A program made the translations under genes and the position numbers. From NCBI RefSeq assembly GCF_016767715.1, contig NZ_CP050145.1, positions 2,046,001-2,110,000 on the forward strand: a stretch of DNA of 64,000 bases. The letters are read 5' to 3'. The stretch is from Mycobacteroides chelonae. Lineage in GTDB: Bacteria; Actinomycetota; Actinomycetes; Mycobacteriales; Mycobacteriaceae. This document shows, one piece after another, positions 1-8,405 of the stretch. The notes under the pieces were generated by a model that saw nothing but the letters and a program-made list of their open reading frames with translations, did not search any database and was not told the origin of the DNA. Position 1 is the first letter of the stretch; each line of letters begins with the position of its first letter.

Positions 1-387
1 AGCCCGCGGATCGCGGCGCACGCCGACCTGGGCTCCGCGCTCGTCGATTTCGTGGAATACACGGTTGAGGCCGCGCGCCGCGAAGAGATCATCGGATTGT
101 TGTTCGGCAGCGACGAGGAACTCGCCGGCGTGGGTCTCGCGGCGGGGACCTCGACGTCCCTCTTCGAAATCGTCACCGAATTTCTGCGTCCCATCTTCAC
201 CAGACACTGGAGTTGCGTGGAACCGGGCGTCTCCGTCGACGACGCCGCCGAGTGGGTTGTCCGCACGATATTGAGCCTGCTGACTGTTCGAGGGCCGCGG
301 GAGCGCAGTCGTGACGGACTCCGGGCGTTTCTGTCGAGGTTTCTCCTTCCGGCGATCCTGGCGGGTGACCACGCTCGACCGATGTGA
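1..387 (+). CDS. TetR-family regulator, C-terminal part (cut by window edge)
   Basis: The frame is open from base 1, so this is the 3' end of a longer gene. The visible 128 residues are mostly helical, with a closing segment (RTILSLLTVRGPRERSRDGL) typical of the ligand-binding C-terminal domain of TetR/AcrR repressors. The DNA-binding domain would lie upstream and is not seen. A GTG at 52 is not taken as the start because the reading frame continues upstream without a stop. It ends 45 bases before a thioesterase gene on the same strand, which suggests it controls that gene pair. The family call rests on the C-terminal pattern only. Confidence 0.6.
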   Translation, partial: SPRIAAHADLGSALVDFVEYTVEAARREEIIGLLFGSDEELAGVGLAAGTSTSLFEIVTEFLRPIFTRHWSCVEPGVSVDDAAEWVVRTILSLLTVRGPRERSRDGLRAFLSRFLLPAILAGDHARPM

Positions 388-432
388 CATCTATGGCGTA
401 ATGTCTCGACGGCAGATGAGGTAGGAGGGCCT

Positions 433-870
433 GTGCAATTCACCACGTTCAACGAACAGGTCGCTGAGCAACTAAAGAGCGCAGCAGAAACCACGGGCGG
501 GTTGGCCGGTTACCTCGGCTTCCGTCACACCGAATTCACTGCGGGACGGCTCGTCGCGGAGATGGACGCACGCGACGACCTGAAGACGCCTTTCGGGAAC
601 CTGCATGGGGGCTGCTTATCGGCCATGGTCGACCACTGCCTCGGAGTGGTGTTTTATCCCGTGATTCCACTGGGATCTTGGGTCGCGACAACGGAGTTCA
701 AACTGAATCTGCTTCGTCCGGTCTCTAGCGGCACCTGTGTAGCCACAGCCGAGATCATCTCGCTGGGCAGAACCAGCGGTGTGGCGCGTATCGACATCTG
801 CAACGACGGCAGAGCGGTGTGTGCGGCCCAGGGAACCGTCACCGTCGTCGCACCGAAGACGAGCTCCTGA
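433..870 (+). CDS. PaaI-type hotdog thioesterase
   Basis: A 145-residue single hotdog-fold protein of the PaaI/acyl-CoA thioesterase group, expected to hydrolyse an acyl- or aryl-CoA ester in the cytosol. The LHGG motif at residues 57-60, followed by an acidic residue at D67 (MVDH), matches the family's active-site region. The GTG start at 433 has the Shine-Dalgarno AGGAGGG at 422-428. Its stop overlaps the start of the next gene (TGATG), so the two are probably co-translated. Neighbours suggest a role in releasing CoA from catabolic intermediates; the substrate cannot be read from the sequence. Confidence 0.8.
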   Translation: MQFTTFNEQVAEQLKSAAETTGGLAGYLGFRHTEFTAGRLVAEMDARDDLKTPFGNLHGGCLSAMVDHCLGVVFYPVIPLGSWVATTEFKLNLLRPVSSGTCVATAEIISLGRTSGVARIDICNDGRAVCAAQGTVTVVAPKTSS

Positions 871-1781
871 TGTCGGCAAAGAGAACAGGCGATTCGTCGG
901 CTCCTGTGGTCGAGCGCGTGCCCACGGCGGACGGGCTGACGCTGGCGGTCGACCTCTACCGCTGTGATGCGCCGCGGGCGGTCGTGTTGCTCCTTCACGG
1001 CGGAGGTCAAAGCCGACACGCCTGGGACGTCACCGCCCAACGCCTGCACCAGCGGGGCTACACGGTGGCCGCGTACGACACCAGGGGACACGGGGACAGC
1101 GACTGGGACCCCGACGGACGCTACGACGGGGACCGGCTTGGATCCGACCTATTGGCCGTGCGCTCATACGCCGATTCCGGCCGCCCCGTCGCCGCGATCG
1201 GCGCCTCTCTGGGCGGCTTGACCATTCTCGGAACACACTTGCTCGCCCCGCCGGACCTATGGCAGGCCGTCGTCCTGGTTGACGTCACTCCGCGAATGGA
1301 GATGGAAGGCGCCCGACGAGTCGTAGCGTTCATGTCGGCACACCCCGAAGGTTTCGACAGCCTAGAGTCGGCCGCTGACGTGATCGCCGCCTACAACCCG
1401 CACCGCCCTCGCCCCGAAAACCTCGACGGCCTCCGAAAAGTCCTCGCCCGTCGCGAAGACGGTCGCTGGGCCTGGCGATGGGATCCAGCTTTCGTGACGT
1501 CGAATTTCCAGTTCCTGCAGGGTGATCCAGACGAAGGCGCTAAAGACTTCGACATGATGAGCGCGTTCCTTCTTGATGGTGCGAGGCAGGTGTCCGCGCC
1601 AACGCTGCTGGTCCGGGGCCTACTATCTGACATGGTCTCCGAAGAGACAGTAAAGCATTTCCTGACCGTCGTTCCGCACGCGCAAACCGTTGACGTATCG
1701 GGCGCGGGACACATGATTGCCGGCGACAACAACGACGCATTCTCGACGGCGGTCGTCGAATTCCTCGACAGGACCACATGA
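870..1781 (+). CDS. alpha/beta-hydrolase
   Basis: A 303-residue alpha/beta-hydrolase. It has HGGG at about residues 43-46 (oxyanion region), a nucleophile elbow GASLGG with Ser113, a late Asp in RGLLSD and a catalytic His in GAGHM, so the triad looks complete. The start at 870 is chosen because ATG overlaps the thioesterase stop codon and gives the usual length; an upstream GTG at 819 would lie inside the previous gene. It could be an esterase, a C-C hydrolase or an epoxide-hydrolase-like enzyme. Pairing with a thioesterase points to degradation of an ester or acyl compound. Confidence 0.8.
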   Translation: MSAKRTGDSSAPVVERVPTADGLTLAVDLYRCDAPRAVVLLLHGGGQSRHAWDVTAQRLHQRGYTVAAYDTRGHGDSDWDPDGRYDGDRLGSDLLAVRSYADSGRPVAAIGASLGGLTILGTHLLAPPDLWQAVVLVDVTPRMEMEGARRVVAFMSAHPEGFDSLESAADVIAAYNPHRPRPENLDGLRKVLARREDGRWAWRWDPAFVTSNFQFLQGDPDEGAKDFDMMSAFLLDGARQVSAPTLLVRGLLSDMVSEETVKHFLTVVPHAQTVDVSGAGHMIAGDNNDAFSTAVVEFLDRTT

Positions 1782-1832
1782 ACCCTGCTGTCGGTTGACT
1801 GCCCATGTAGGGCTGGCGCCTATCCTGCTCCT

Positions 1833-2453
1833 ATGCCAACTGAACCAGCGCGGGTGTCTTTCCGCCGGCATGTGCGCGAAAAGGTTTTGAGGGCGACACG
1901 AGAACTCGCCATCGAGAAGGGCTGGGATCAGGTCCGGATGAGCGAGGTTGCCGAATCGGTCGGCGTCTCCCGCCCGACGTTGTACAAAGAGTTCGGCGAC
2001 AAACAGGGGCTCGGCGACGCGCTTGTGGTGTCGGAGGGCCAGCGCTTTATGGAAGGCATTCTTGCCGTCCTTGCCGAACACGTGGGCGACGTGCGGGGCG
2101 GCATCACCGCAGCGGTGCAATTCACCCTCTGTGAAGCAGAAGACAGCCCGCTCCTCAAGGCAGTTCTGACGTCCAACCCTTCGGGGAATGATCGCGGTGG
2201 CTCGTCGTCTACTGGAGTCCTACCTCTTCTGCCGACGTCGGCTTCCCTGCTTCAGCTCTGCTCCGCGGCTCTGATCACGTGGTTTAACGACCACTTCGAC
2301 GATCTCGATCCCGAAGACGTTGAGGAGGTCGCAGATGTTCTGGTGCGACTGACAGTGAGTCATGTTGTACTCCCAGCCGCGGACATCGCCACCACCGGTG
2401 AGCGGATCTCCCGCGTAGCACTCAGGTACCTGGGAGTTGTCCACAGTTTGTAA
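1833..2453 (+). CDS. TetR/AcrR-family regulator
   Basis: A 206-residue repressor. The N-terminal helix-turn-helix is clear at about residues 14-55, including MSEVAESVGVSRPTLYKEFG. The C-terminal domain is variable and would bind an unknown ligand. It lies 51 bases after the hydrolase gene on the same strand and converges on the ferredoxin-reductase gene, with only 16 bases between their stops. It could regulate the hydrolase/thioesterase pair or the CYP153 genes; no perfect operator was seen beside it. Confidence 0.85.
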   Translation: MPTEPARVSFRRHVREKVLRATRELAIEKGWDQVRMSEVAESVGVSRPTLYKEFGDKQGLGDALVVSEGQRFMEGILAVLAEHVGDVRGGITAAVQFTLCEAEDSPLLKAVLTSNPSGNDRGGSSSTGVLPLLPTSASLLQLCSAALITWFNDHFDDLDPEDVEEVADVLVRLTVSHVVLPAADIATTGERISRVALRYLGVVHSL

Positions 2454-2469
2454 CTAGCAAGCTCTCGTG

Positions 2470-3669
2470 TCAGATCGAGCCGGCGAGGAGCTCTGAGCGG
2501 TCAACTCGGAGCTGCTGGCTGATGGCCCGCTTACTGAACATGAAATCGCGAGGACGGTTGACGCAGTCGGCGGCGATGAGTTCACGATCGCGGAAGTAGA
2601 AGCAGCTGAAGTCACGGTCACGCGACGGGTCGCCGCTGAAGACCACTTCGTCGTATCCGGTGTTGAGACCGGCGATCTGGAGTTTGAGATCGTACTGGTC
2701 GGACCAGAACCACGGAAGCGCAGCGATTGCGCTGTGTTTTCCGCAGATTGTCGCCGCAGCGATCTTGGCCTGCTCGCCGGCGCTCGATACGGATTCCAAA
2801 CGAATACGCGAGCCGTATCGAGCCATGGTGTGGCTGGTGCAGTCGCCGGCGGCCACGATGTCGGGGTCGCTGGTGCGGGCCTGGTCGTCGATCACGATGC
2901 CGTTGTCGACGGATAATCCTGCGGCCGAGGCGAGCTCGGTGTTCGGCACCACACCGACGCCGACGATGACCAAGTCGGCGGGGATCGGTTCGCCGCCTGC
3001 CAGCACGACCTCCTGCACTCTGCCGTTGCCGGAGAAGGCTTCGACGAGAGCGTGTGTTCGGATCTCCACTCCCTCGCCGTTGTGGATTCGGGTGTAAAAC
3101 GCGGAAACCTCCGGCGCGGTGACCCGTTCGAGTACACGCTCGGTTGCCTCGAGGACGGTGACGTTCATGCCGAGCGAACACAGCGAGGCCGCCGTTTCCA
3201 ACCCGATGTAACCGCCGCCCACGATCACAACCCTCCGACCCGGTGTAGCGGCGGCACGGATCAACTCGACGTCTGCAGCGGTACGCAGGTAGTGAATTCC
3301 GGGAAGATCCACCCCTGGTGTGGGGAGTCGTCTGGCCCTTGCGCCGGTGCACAACGCGAGCTTGGTGTACGTCAGCGTGTCGCCGGTGCTCAGAGACACA
3401 CGCTTGGCACTCCGGTGGATCGCCTCCACGGTCGCATTCAAGAGTCGAATGTGCTGCTTTTCGTAGAAATCAGCGCCGCGAATCAGGAGGTCGTCGAGGC
3501 CGTTCTTGCCGGCCAGGTATCCCTTCGACAACGGAGGCCGGTGGTAGGGCAGTCCCCCCTCGTCGCCGATGAGCACGACCTCCCCAGACCACCCCTCCCT
3601 TCGAAGATTAGCTGCCAACTGCGCGCCGGCGTGGCTCGCGCCGACGATCACCGCTCGTTCGGGAGTCAC
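2470..3669 (-). CDS. FAD-dependent NAD(P)H:ferredoxin reductase of the P450 system
   Basis: A 399-residue reductase of the rhodocoxin/putidaredoxin reductase family. The N-terminal FAD site reads VIVGASHAGAQ, the second dinucleotide site VVIVGGGYIGLETA, and the late FAD motif is VAAGDCTSH. It should pass electrons from NAD(P)H to the [2Fe-2S] ferredoxin encoded two genes upstream. The GTG start overlaps the P450 stop by 4 bases (GTGA), so the genes are translationally coupled. The order ferredoxin, P450, reductase makes a complete three-component class I P450 system in one operon. Confidence 0.88.
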   Translation of the reverse strand: MTPERAVIVGASHAGAQLAANLRREGWSGEVVLIGDEGGLPYHRPPLSKGYLAGKNGLDDLLIRGADFYEKQHIRLLNATVEAIHRSAKRVSLSTGDTLTYTKLALCTGARARRLPTPGVDLPGIHYLRTAADVELIRAAATPGRRVVIVGGGYIGLETAASLCSLGMNVTVLEATERVLERVTAPEVSAFYTRIHNGEGVEIRTHALVEAFSGNGRVQEVVLAGGEPIPADLVIVGVGVVPNTELASAAGLSVDNGIVIDDQARTSDPDIVAAGDCTSHTMARYGSRIRLESVSSAGEQAKIAAATICGKHSAIAALPWFWSDQYDLKLQIAGLNTGYDEVVFSGDPSRDRDFSCFYFRDRELIAADCVNRPRDFMFSKRAISQQLRVDRSELLAGSI

Positions 3670-5054
3670 GCACTTGGCCTGGGAGTGAGGCGAACCATCA
3701 GCTTGCTGATACCCCTGACGATATTCGATTGCACATACTCGGGTTCGCCGACCACCTCGATGTTCTCAAAGCGAGGGAGCAATTCCTCCCACAGGATTCG
3801 AAGCTGCAACTCAGCAAGTCGGTTTCCCATGCACCTGTGCACGCCGAACCCGAACGAGATGTGATTGCGGGCGTTGCTCCTATCGATGATCAACTCATCG
3901 GCCCGCTCGAAGACACGCTCATCGCGGTTACCAGAGGCGTACCACATCACGACCTTGTCGCCCTTGCGGATGAATTGCCCGTTCAACATGATGTCTTTTT
4001 TCGCGACTCGGCGCATGTACGCCAACGGGGTCTGCCAGCGAATGATCTCGGATACCATGTTGGGAATCAGGTCAGGGTTCGCCTTCAACTTCTCGAACTG
4101 ATCGGGGAACTGGTTCAAGGCGAGAACCCCTCCGCTCATCGAGTTGCGAGTCGTGTCGTTTCCCCCGACGATCAGCAGTACCAAATTGCCGAGGAATTCC
4201 ATCGGGCGGTCGATGAGATCCTTAGTGTCCTCGTTGGCCTGCAGCATCGTGATCAGATCGAAGCCCGGTCGCTCCCCGTTGGCGGTACGGGCCGCCTTGT
4301 CATGCCAGAGAGCGCTGAGACCCTTCGCCATGTCGACCATGCCACGAAACACTCTGTCGTTGTCGGAAGGACCACCATTGGCTTGCTCCATGGAGGTGGC
4401 GAGGTCCGACCATTCCACGAGCTTGTGCCGCTGCTCGTACGGGAAGTCCAGCAGGGTCGCGAGCATGCGCGCTGTCAGTTCGATGGAGACGTGGTGCACC
4501 CAATTGAACGGCTGATCCACCGGTAGATCGTCCAGCACTTCCTGGACACGCGAGCGGATCAGCCCCTCCATCTCGCGCAGGTTCTTCGGCGCGACAACCC
4601 CTTGGACGGAAGCGCGCTGCAAGTCGTGTTGTGGCGGATCCATCGCGATGAACATGGCGATGTCCATGAAGCGGGGCGGTCTCCCGATGATGATGAACGG
4701 CTCTGCGGAGAAAGCCTCGTGGTTCTTGTCGACGGCGATGATGTCCGCGTGGCGGGTCACCGACCAGAACGGGCCGAACGCACTGTGAGCCTGGTAGTGC
4801 ACCGGCGCCTCGTTGCGCACGCGTTCGAAGTAGGACTTCCAGCGGCCTTGGCGGTAGAGGAACGGGTTGCTGAGATCGATGTCGGCGATATCAACGTCCT
4901 CGACCGGAGGAATGGGCGTCTCGGTGAAGATCTTCTTACCATTGGTTCCGGTTACCCACCGGCGTGTCTTGTCGTAGAGGTGTGCGCCGCGGATTTGCAG
5001 CTCCAGAGGCACGGCAGACTGGGCTTTGGCGGCCACTGCCGCGGGAATACTCAT
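3666..5054 (-). CDS. CYP153-type cytochrome P450 (terminal alkane/terpene hydroxylase)
   Basis: A P450 of about 462 residues that closely resembles the CYP153 family: an I-helix with LIVGGNDTTRNS, an ExxR region SEIIRWQTPLAYMRR, and a heme loop HISFGFGVHRCMGN with the Cys ligand. CYP153 enzymes hydroxylate the terminal carbon of medium-chain alkanes and some terpenes. The start at 5054 is preferred to an ATG 21 bases upstream because GGAGGA sits 7 bases before it. It is flanked by its ferredoxin and reductase, as in known mycobacterial CYP153 operons. The family call is from remembered motifs, not from a search. Confidence 0.88.
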   Translation of the reverse strand: MSIPAAVAAKAQSAVPLELQIRGAHLYDKTRRWVTGTNGKKIFTETPIPPVEDVDIADIDLSNPFLYRQGRWKSYFERVRNEAPVHYQAHSAFGPFWSVTRHADIIAVDKNHEAFSAEPFIIIGRPPRFMDIAMFIAMDPPQHDLQRASVQGVVAPKNLREMEGLIRSRVQEVLDDLPVDQPFNWVHHVSIELTARMLATLLDFPYEQRHKLVEWSDLATSMEQANGGPSDNDRVFRGMVDMAKGLSALWHDKAARTANGERPGFDLITMLQANEDTKDLIDRPMEFLGNLVLLIVGGNDTTRNSMSGGVLALNQFPDQFEKLKANPDLIPNMVSEIIRWQTPLAYMRRVAKKDIMLNGQFIRKGDKVVMWYASGNRDERVFERADELIIDRSNARNHISFGFGVHRCMGNRLAELQLRILWEELLPRFENIEVVGEPEYVQSNIVRGISKLMVRLTPRPSA

Positions 5055-5084
5055 TATTGTTTCCTCCAAATCCATGACGTTGTT

Positions 5085-5405
5085 TCAGAGCTGGAACTCA
5101 GGTAGCTCGACCGTCAAGCCATCCCATGCCTCGGAGGCGGACATCTGGCAAGACAGCCTCGACGTCCGCTGACGCTCGGGGTTCATCGCGAGCATCTCCT
5201 CTTCGTTGGCGCCGCAGAGTCCCACCGTGTCCGACCACTCGGGAGCGACGATCACGTGGCACGTTCCGCATGCGGCTTCCCCTCCACAATCGCCGTCGAT
5301 GCCGGGCACCGCGTTGTTGACCGCAACCTGCATCAAGGACTGCCCTTCGGCCAAGGGGGCTTCGTACTTCTCGCCGTCGTGAGAGACGAAGGTGACGACT
5401 GCCAT
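5085..5405 (-). CDS. [2Fe-2S] ferredoxin of the P450 system
   Basis: A 106-residue adrenodoxin/putidaredoxin-type ferredoxin. Cysteines at 40, 46, 49 and 86 give the C-x5-C-x2-C-x36-C cluster pattern (CGGEAACGTC and LSC). It is the electron carrier between the downstream reductase and the CYP153 protein. It is the first gene of the operon and lies 114 bases from the divergent AraC-type regulator. The spacing to the P450 start is 30 bases. Confidence 0.92.
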   Translation of the reverse strand: MAVVTFVSHDGEKYEAPLAEGQSLMQVAVNNAVPGIDGDCGGEAACGTCHVIVAPEWSDTVGLCGANEEEMLAMNPERQRTSRLSCQMSASEAWDGLTVELPEFQL

Positions 5406-5448
5406 GATTAACTCTCCTCAATTTGGAACTCCTCTATTTAGCGTTGTC

Positions 5449-5509
5449 GCGCGTGACCAGCGTCGCTAGGCTCGCAGGAGTCAAAAAGTTGTGTTTTTAG
5501 CTCACGCGC
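5449..5509. promoter_or_regulatory. inverted-repeat pair in the ferredoxin/AraC divergent promoter
   Basis: GCGCGTGA at 5449-5456 is repeated perfectly in inverse as TCACGCGC at 5502-5509, 45 bases apart, in the 114-base gap between the two divergent genes. An AT-rich stretch (CAAAAAGTTGTGTTTTTAG) lies between the arms. Two half-sites spaced this way could be bound by the adjacent AraC-type regulator, possibly with looping. The regulator's binding is inferred; the repeat itself is seen. Confidence 0.5.
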
Positions 5510-5519
5510 AGGGAGGCAC

Positions 5520-6524
5520 GTGAAACTCGACGACTCGGGTATGCCAGCGCTGGCTTTCCTGCAGATGCTGGACAGTGAGGCGCTGGGGCATGACGCCAGC
5601 ATTGCGCTCCGCAGCATCATGGTTCGCGAGCACGTTACCGAGTCGATGTTGGTGGGTCGCGACGCGCAGGTCCCCTTACGGTGGTTCAGGGAGATATATT
5701 CCGATTTCGATTGTGATCAGGGAACCCGTCTGGGTTTCGCGTTCGCTGAACACGCCAAACTGACGTCCTTTGGGGCACTCAGTGTTCCCTTGGTCAGCGC
5801 GGGCTCGGTAGCCGAGGTTGTCGAGTTGCTTGCTTATCTGCCGGTGATCACCACAGCCCTCAGCCCGACGTTCCATTCGACGGAACGCGGCCTCACGATC
5901 GGGCTCACCGGTCGCACCGGTGACGCGGGCCTGAACTGCCTGGCCGTCACCTACGGTGGGCTGGCGCTGTTGCGTCTGCTCGACATGCTCGCGGGTGCCG
6001 TACCGAATATTGAACTGCATTTAAGTCATTCAGCGCCGGAGTCGTGGGTTCTTCATGACGAAGTGTTGGCGGGTCGGATCTTCTTCGACGCCCCCAGCTC
6101 GTTCGTCCACGTTCCCGCGGCTTCGCTCGAGGAGGACTGTCGATTCTCCGATCCTGTGGCGTACCGGATTGCCGTCACCGATTTGCAGCGAACTCTCGAT
6201 CAACGACGTGACACGTCGGTCTCCGAAAAAGTAAGGGACCTGCTCGAAAAAGATCCCGGAAAAACGAACATCAGCCGGACGGCGGGCGAGCTTTCGATAT
6301 CCCCGAGCACGTTGAAGCGGCGCCTCCGCGAAGAGGGGACCACCTTTCGCGAATTGCGTCAGTCGTTCTTGCGGGAGCGAGCAATTCTGCGACTTCTCGA
6401 CAGATCGTTGTCTGTAAGCGAGATCGCGGCAGAACTCGGGTACGCGGAGCTCACGAACTTCACACATGCCTTCAAACGGTGGACCGGTCGTTCACCGCGC
6501 CACTTCAGAAAAACGCGCGACTGA
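5520..6524 (+). CDS. AraC-family transcriptional regulator
   Basis: A 334-residue protein with a long N-terminal sensor domain of the Arabinose_bd type and a C-terminal double helix-turn-helix (about residues 235-330). The second helix-turn-helix contains the diagnostic ELGYAELTNFTHAFKRWTGRSP. The GTG start at 5520 follows GGGAGG closely. It is divergent from the CYP153 operon; AraC-type activators commonly sit beside CYP153 and alkane-oxidation genes and respond to the substrate or its alcohol. It is therefore the likely activator of that operon. Confidence 0.88.
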   Translation: MKLDDSGMPALAFLQMLDSEALGHDASIALRSIMVREHVTESMLVGRDAQVPLRWFREIYSDFDCDQGTRLGFAFAEHAKLTSFGALSVPLVSAGSVAEVVELLAYLPVITTALSPTFHSTERGLTIGLTGRTGDAGLNCLAVTYGGLALLRLLDMLAGAVPNIELHLSHSAPESWVLHDEVLAGRIFFDAPSSFVHVPAASLEEDCRFSDPVAYRIAVTDLQRTLDQRRDTSVSEKVRDLLEKDPGKTNISRTAGELSISPSTLKRRLREEGTTFRELRQSFLRERAILRLLDRSLSVSEIAAELGYAELTNFTHAFKRWTGRSPRHFRKTRD

Positions 6525-6536
6525 GGGCTATAGATC

Positions 6537-6557
6537 CGCCCCGGCGTGTGCCGGGCG
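6537..6557 (+). terminator. GC-rich hairpin after the AraC gene
   Basis: Thirteen bases after the AraC stop, CGCCCCGGC and GCCGGGCG form a stem with a 4-base GTGT loop and one bulged C. No U-tract follows, which is common for mycobacterial terminators. The rest of 6558-6744 shows no gene. Confidence 0.4.
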
Positions 6558-6744
6558 ACCATCGGAACCAGCGGGCTTCACGATCGGCCTCATCTGTCAC
6601 CTGGACATCGTCGAGAAACGACACGATCGGCGCGGGTTTCGGTCATCGCAGCACCCTCTTGGGAAGAGGCGCAAGGACATTCCAGAGAATCCATACCGCG
6701 CTAGCGGCGGGTGCGGGCGGGGGTGACGCGGACCTCTAGGCACG

Positions 6745-6768
6745 CTATGCTAACCGTCGTTCACGTCG
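6745..6768. promoter_or_regulatory. -10 box and degenerate copy of the 21.9-kb palindrome
   Basis: A TATGCT hexamer at 6746-6751 is a plausible -10 box for the plus-strand operon starting at 6805. The 24 bases from 6745 match the perfect palindrome at 21938-21961 at 14 of 24 positions by my count, mainly ATG-TA, CCG and TT-AC-TC. If real, one TetR repressor could control both facing operons. The similarity is modest and may be chance. Confidence 0.35.
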
Positions 6769-6804
6769 GGACCGGCGTTGGACGCGTGGTCGAGAGGAGT
6801 CCGG

Positions 6805-7971
6805 ATGCCACACGACCAGCCGGCCATCATCGGTGCCGCCGAACTCGCTCCAGGGAGAAACGTTCCGTACACCTCCACTGAATTGCATGTGCGCGCCGCG
6901 GTCGCGGCTCTCGCCGACGCAGGGGTGGTCCCAGACGAGGTCGACGGTCTGGTGTGCGCCGGGCCGATGACGAACGAGGGTTCGATCTTCCTGTCCGAGG
7001 ACCTCATGGACTATCTCGGGCTGCACAATCTGAAACTTCAGATGACCTGTCAGCTTGGCGGCGGGACCCATCTCGCCATGACGCGCATGGCGAGTAACGT
7101 CATCGCCCGGGGCGAGGCCGAGACGGTGCTGGTCGTGTCGGCGGGCAAGTTTCCACCGATCCGCGATGGCGGGCGCGAACTGATGGCGCTGGTGTGTGAC
7201 CACGCGTTCGAGATGCCCTATGGACCGTCCGTGCCGGCGCTCTACGGTTTGATCGCGCAGGCCTGGATGCACGAGACGGGACAGGGCAAGGCGGACATCG
7301 CCGAGGTCACCGTGTCGCAGGACCGTTGGGCCGCACTGAACCCCGCGGCTATCGCGCACGGCGCTCAACGCCTGACTGTGGAGGACGTGCTGGCGTCCCG
7401 GCCGATCGCCGGGCCGTTCCACTTCTACCACTGCTCGATTCCCTGCGAGGGCGGTGGCGCGCTGGTGCTGGGCTCGGCCCGCCGGGCTCGCGCGGGCAAG
7501 CACCGGCCGGTGCATTTGCTGGGCTTTGGAGAGGGTCACACCCACGGTTTTCTGACCTCGCTGGCCCGGCCGGGTCGTACCGGGGCCGCCCGTTCGGGTC
7601 CGATGGCCTTTGAGCGCTCCGGACGGGCGCCGGCCGACGTCGACATCGCTTTGCTCTACGACGCCTTCGCCTCCAACCCGGCGATGATCCTTGAGGAGGC
7701 GGGTTTCGTGAAGCCCGGTGGGGCAGGCGATTTCTACCGTGACGGCTGCGCCGATCCGGGGGGCGACCTTCCGGTGAACACCGACGGCGGCCTAATCCGG
7801 TTCGGGCACACCGGGACCTCCTCTGGCATTTCGCAGATCCTTGAGGGTTACTGGCAGTTGTCCGGTCGCGCCGAGGGCCGTCAGGTGCCCGGGGCGGATA
7901 CCGCGTTCGTGCACAGCTACGGCTCGATGCTGTGCAGTCACGTCAGCATGGTGATGGAGGGAGCGTCATGA
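6805..7971 (+). CDS. thiolase-superfamily lipid-transfer protein (Ltp2-like lyase/thiolase)
   Basis: A 388-residue member of the SCP-x/lipid-transfer thiolase family. Supporting segments are QMTCQLGGGTHLAM near residue 90, VDIALLYDAFASNPAMILEEAGF, LPVNTDGGLIRFGHTGTSSG and a C-terminal SYGSMLCSHVSMV. These proteins act as beta-ketothiolases or, in sterol side-chain degradation (Ltp2), as retro-aldolases working with a DUF35 partner. The next gene is exactly such a DUF35 protein and overlaps by 4 bases. ATG at 6805 is chosen because GAGAGGAG precedes it; an in-frame start 27 bases upstream is less likely. Lyase or thiolase cannot be decided by eye. Confidence 0.8.
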   Translation: MPHDQPAIIGAAELAPGRNVPYTSTELHVRAAVAALADAGVVPDEVDGLVCAGPMTNEGSIFLSEDLMDYLGLHNLKLQMTCQLGGGTHLAMTRMASNVIARGEAETVLVVSAGKFPPIRDGGRELMALVCDHAFEMPYGPSVPALYGLIAQAWMHETGQGKADIAEVTVSQDRWAALNPAAIAHGAQRLTVEDVLASRPIAGPFHFYHCSIPCEGGGALVLGSARRARAGKHRPVHLLGFGEGHTHGFLTSLARPGRTGAARSGPMAFERSGRAPADVDIALLYDAFASNPAMILEEAGFVKPGGAGDFYRDGCADPGGDLPVNTDGGLIRFGHTGTSSGISQILEGYWQLSGRAEGRQVPGADTAFVHSYGSMLCSHVSMVMEGAS

Positions 7972-8405
7972 CCGCAGCTTCGAGTTCTCTCGACGGTCTG
8001 CACGATCCTGAGGCGCTGCCGCCGCTGACCGATGTCAACCGTCCCTACTTCGCAGCAGCGGCCCGCGGTGTACTCGTCTTCCAGCGGTGCGCGAACGACC
8101 ACCCTTTCCTCTACCCGCGGCTGGTGTGTCCCGTCTGCCATGACGGTGAGTTGGCCTGGGAGACCGCGGCGGGTACTGGTGAGATCGTCAGTTTCGCGCC
8201 GGTGTACCGCCCCCCGTGGGACTCGTTCCCGCGCAGCGAGCCGTACGTCGTCGTGCTCGTTCGTCTGGACGAGGGGCCGCAGTTGTTGGCCAGTCTCGAG
8301 GGCGTGGCCCCAGATGAAGTTGCGATCGGGGCGAGAGTGCGCGCAGTGTTCGAGCGGGTGAACGAGGACCTTGGGCTGGTCCGATTCAGGCTGGCGGCGT
8401 CGTGA
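7968..8405 (+). CDS. DUF35 / OB-fold zinc-ribbon partner of the thiolase-like protein
   Basis: A 145-residue protein with an N-terminal rubredoxin-like zinc ribbon and a C-terminal OB fold (residues 60-145). The ribbon is unusual: the second half CPVC is intact, but the first knuckle reads C-A-N-D-H instead of CxxC, so one ligand may be His or zinc may be absent. DUF35 proteins form obligate complexes with Ltp2-like thiolase-fold enzymes. The ATG overlaps the thiolase-like stop, and the stop overlaps the next gene (GTGA), so all three are coupled. Confidence 0.82.
   Translation: MTAASSSLDGLHDPEALPPLTDVNRPYFAAAARGVLVFQRCANDHPFLYPRLVCPVCHDGELAWETAAGTGEIVSFAPVYRPPWDSFPRSEPYVVVLVRLDEGPQLLASLEGVAPDEVAIGARVRAVFERVNEDLGLVRFRLAAS

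Noticed and set aside
3052..4526. Two long plus-strand frames opposite the reductase and P450
   Set aside because: The opposite strand has complete, motif-bearing P450 and reductase genes; these frames show no family features.
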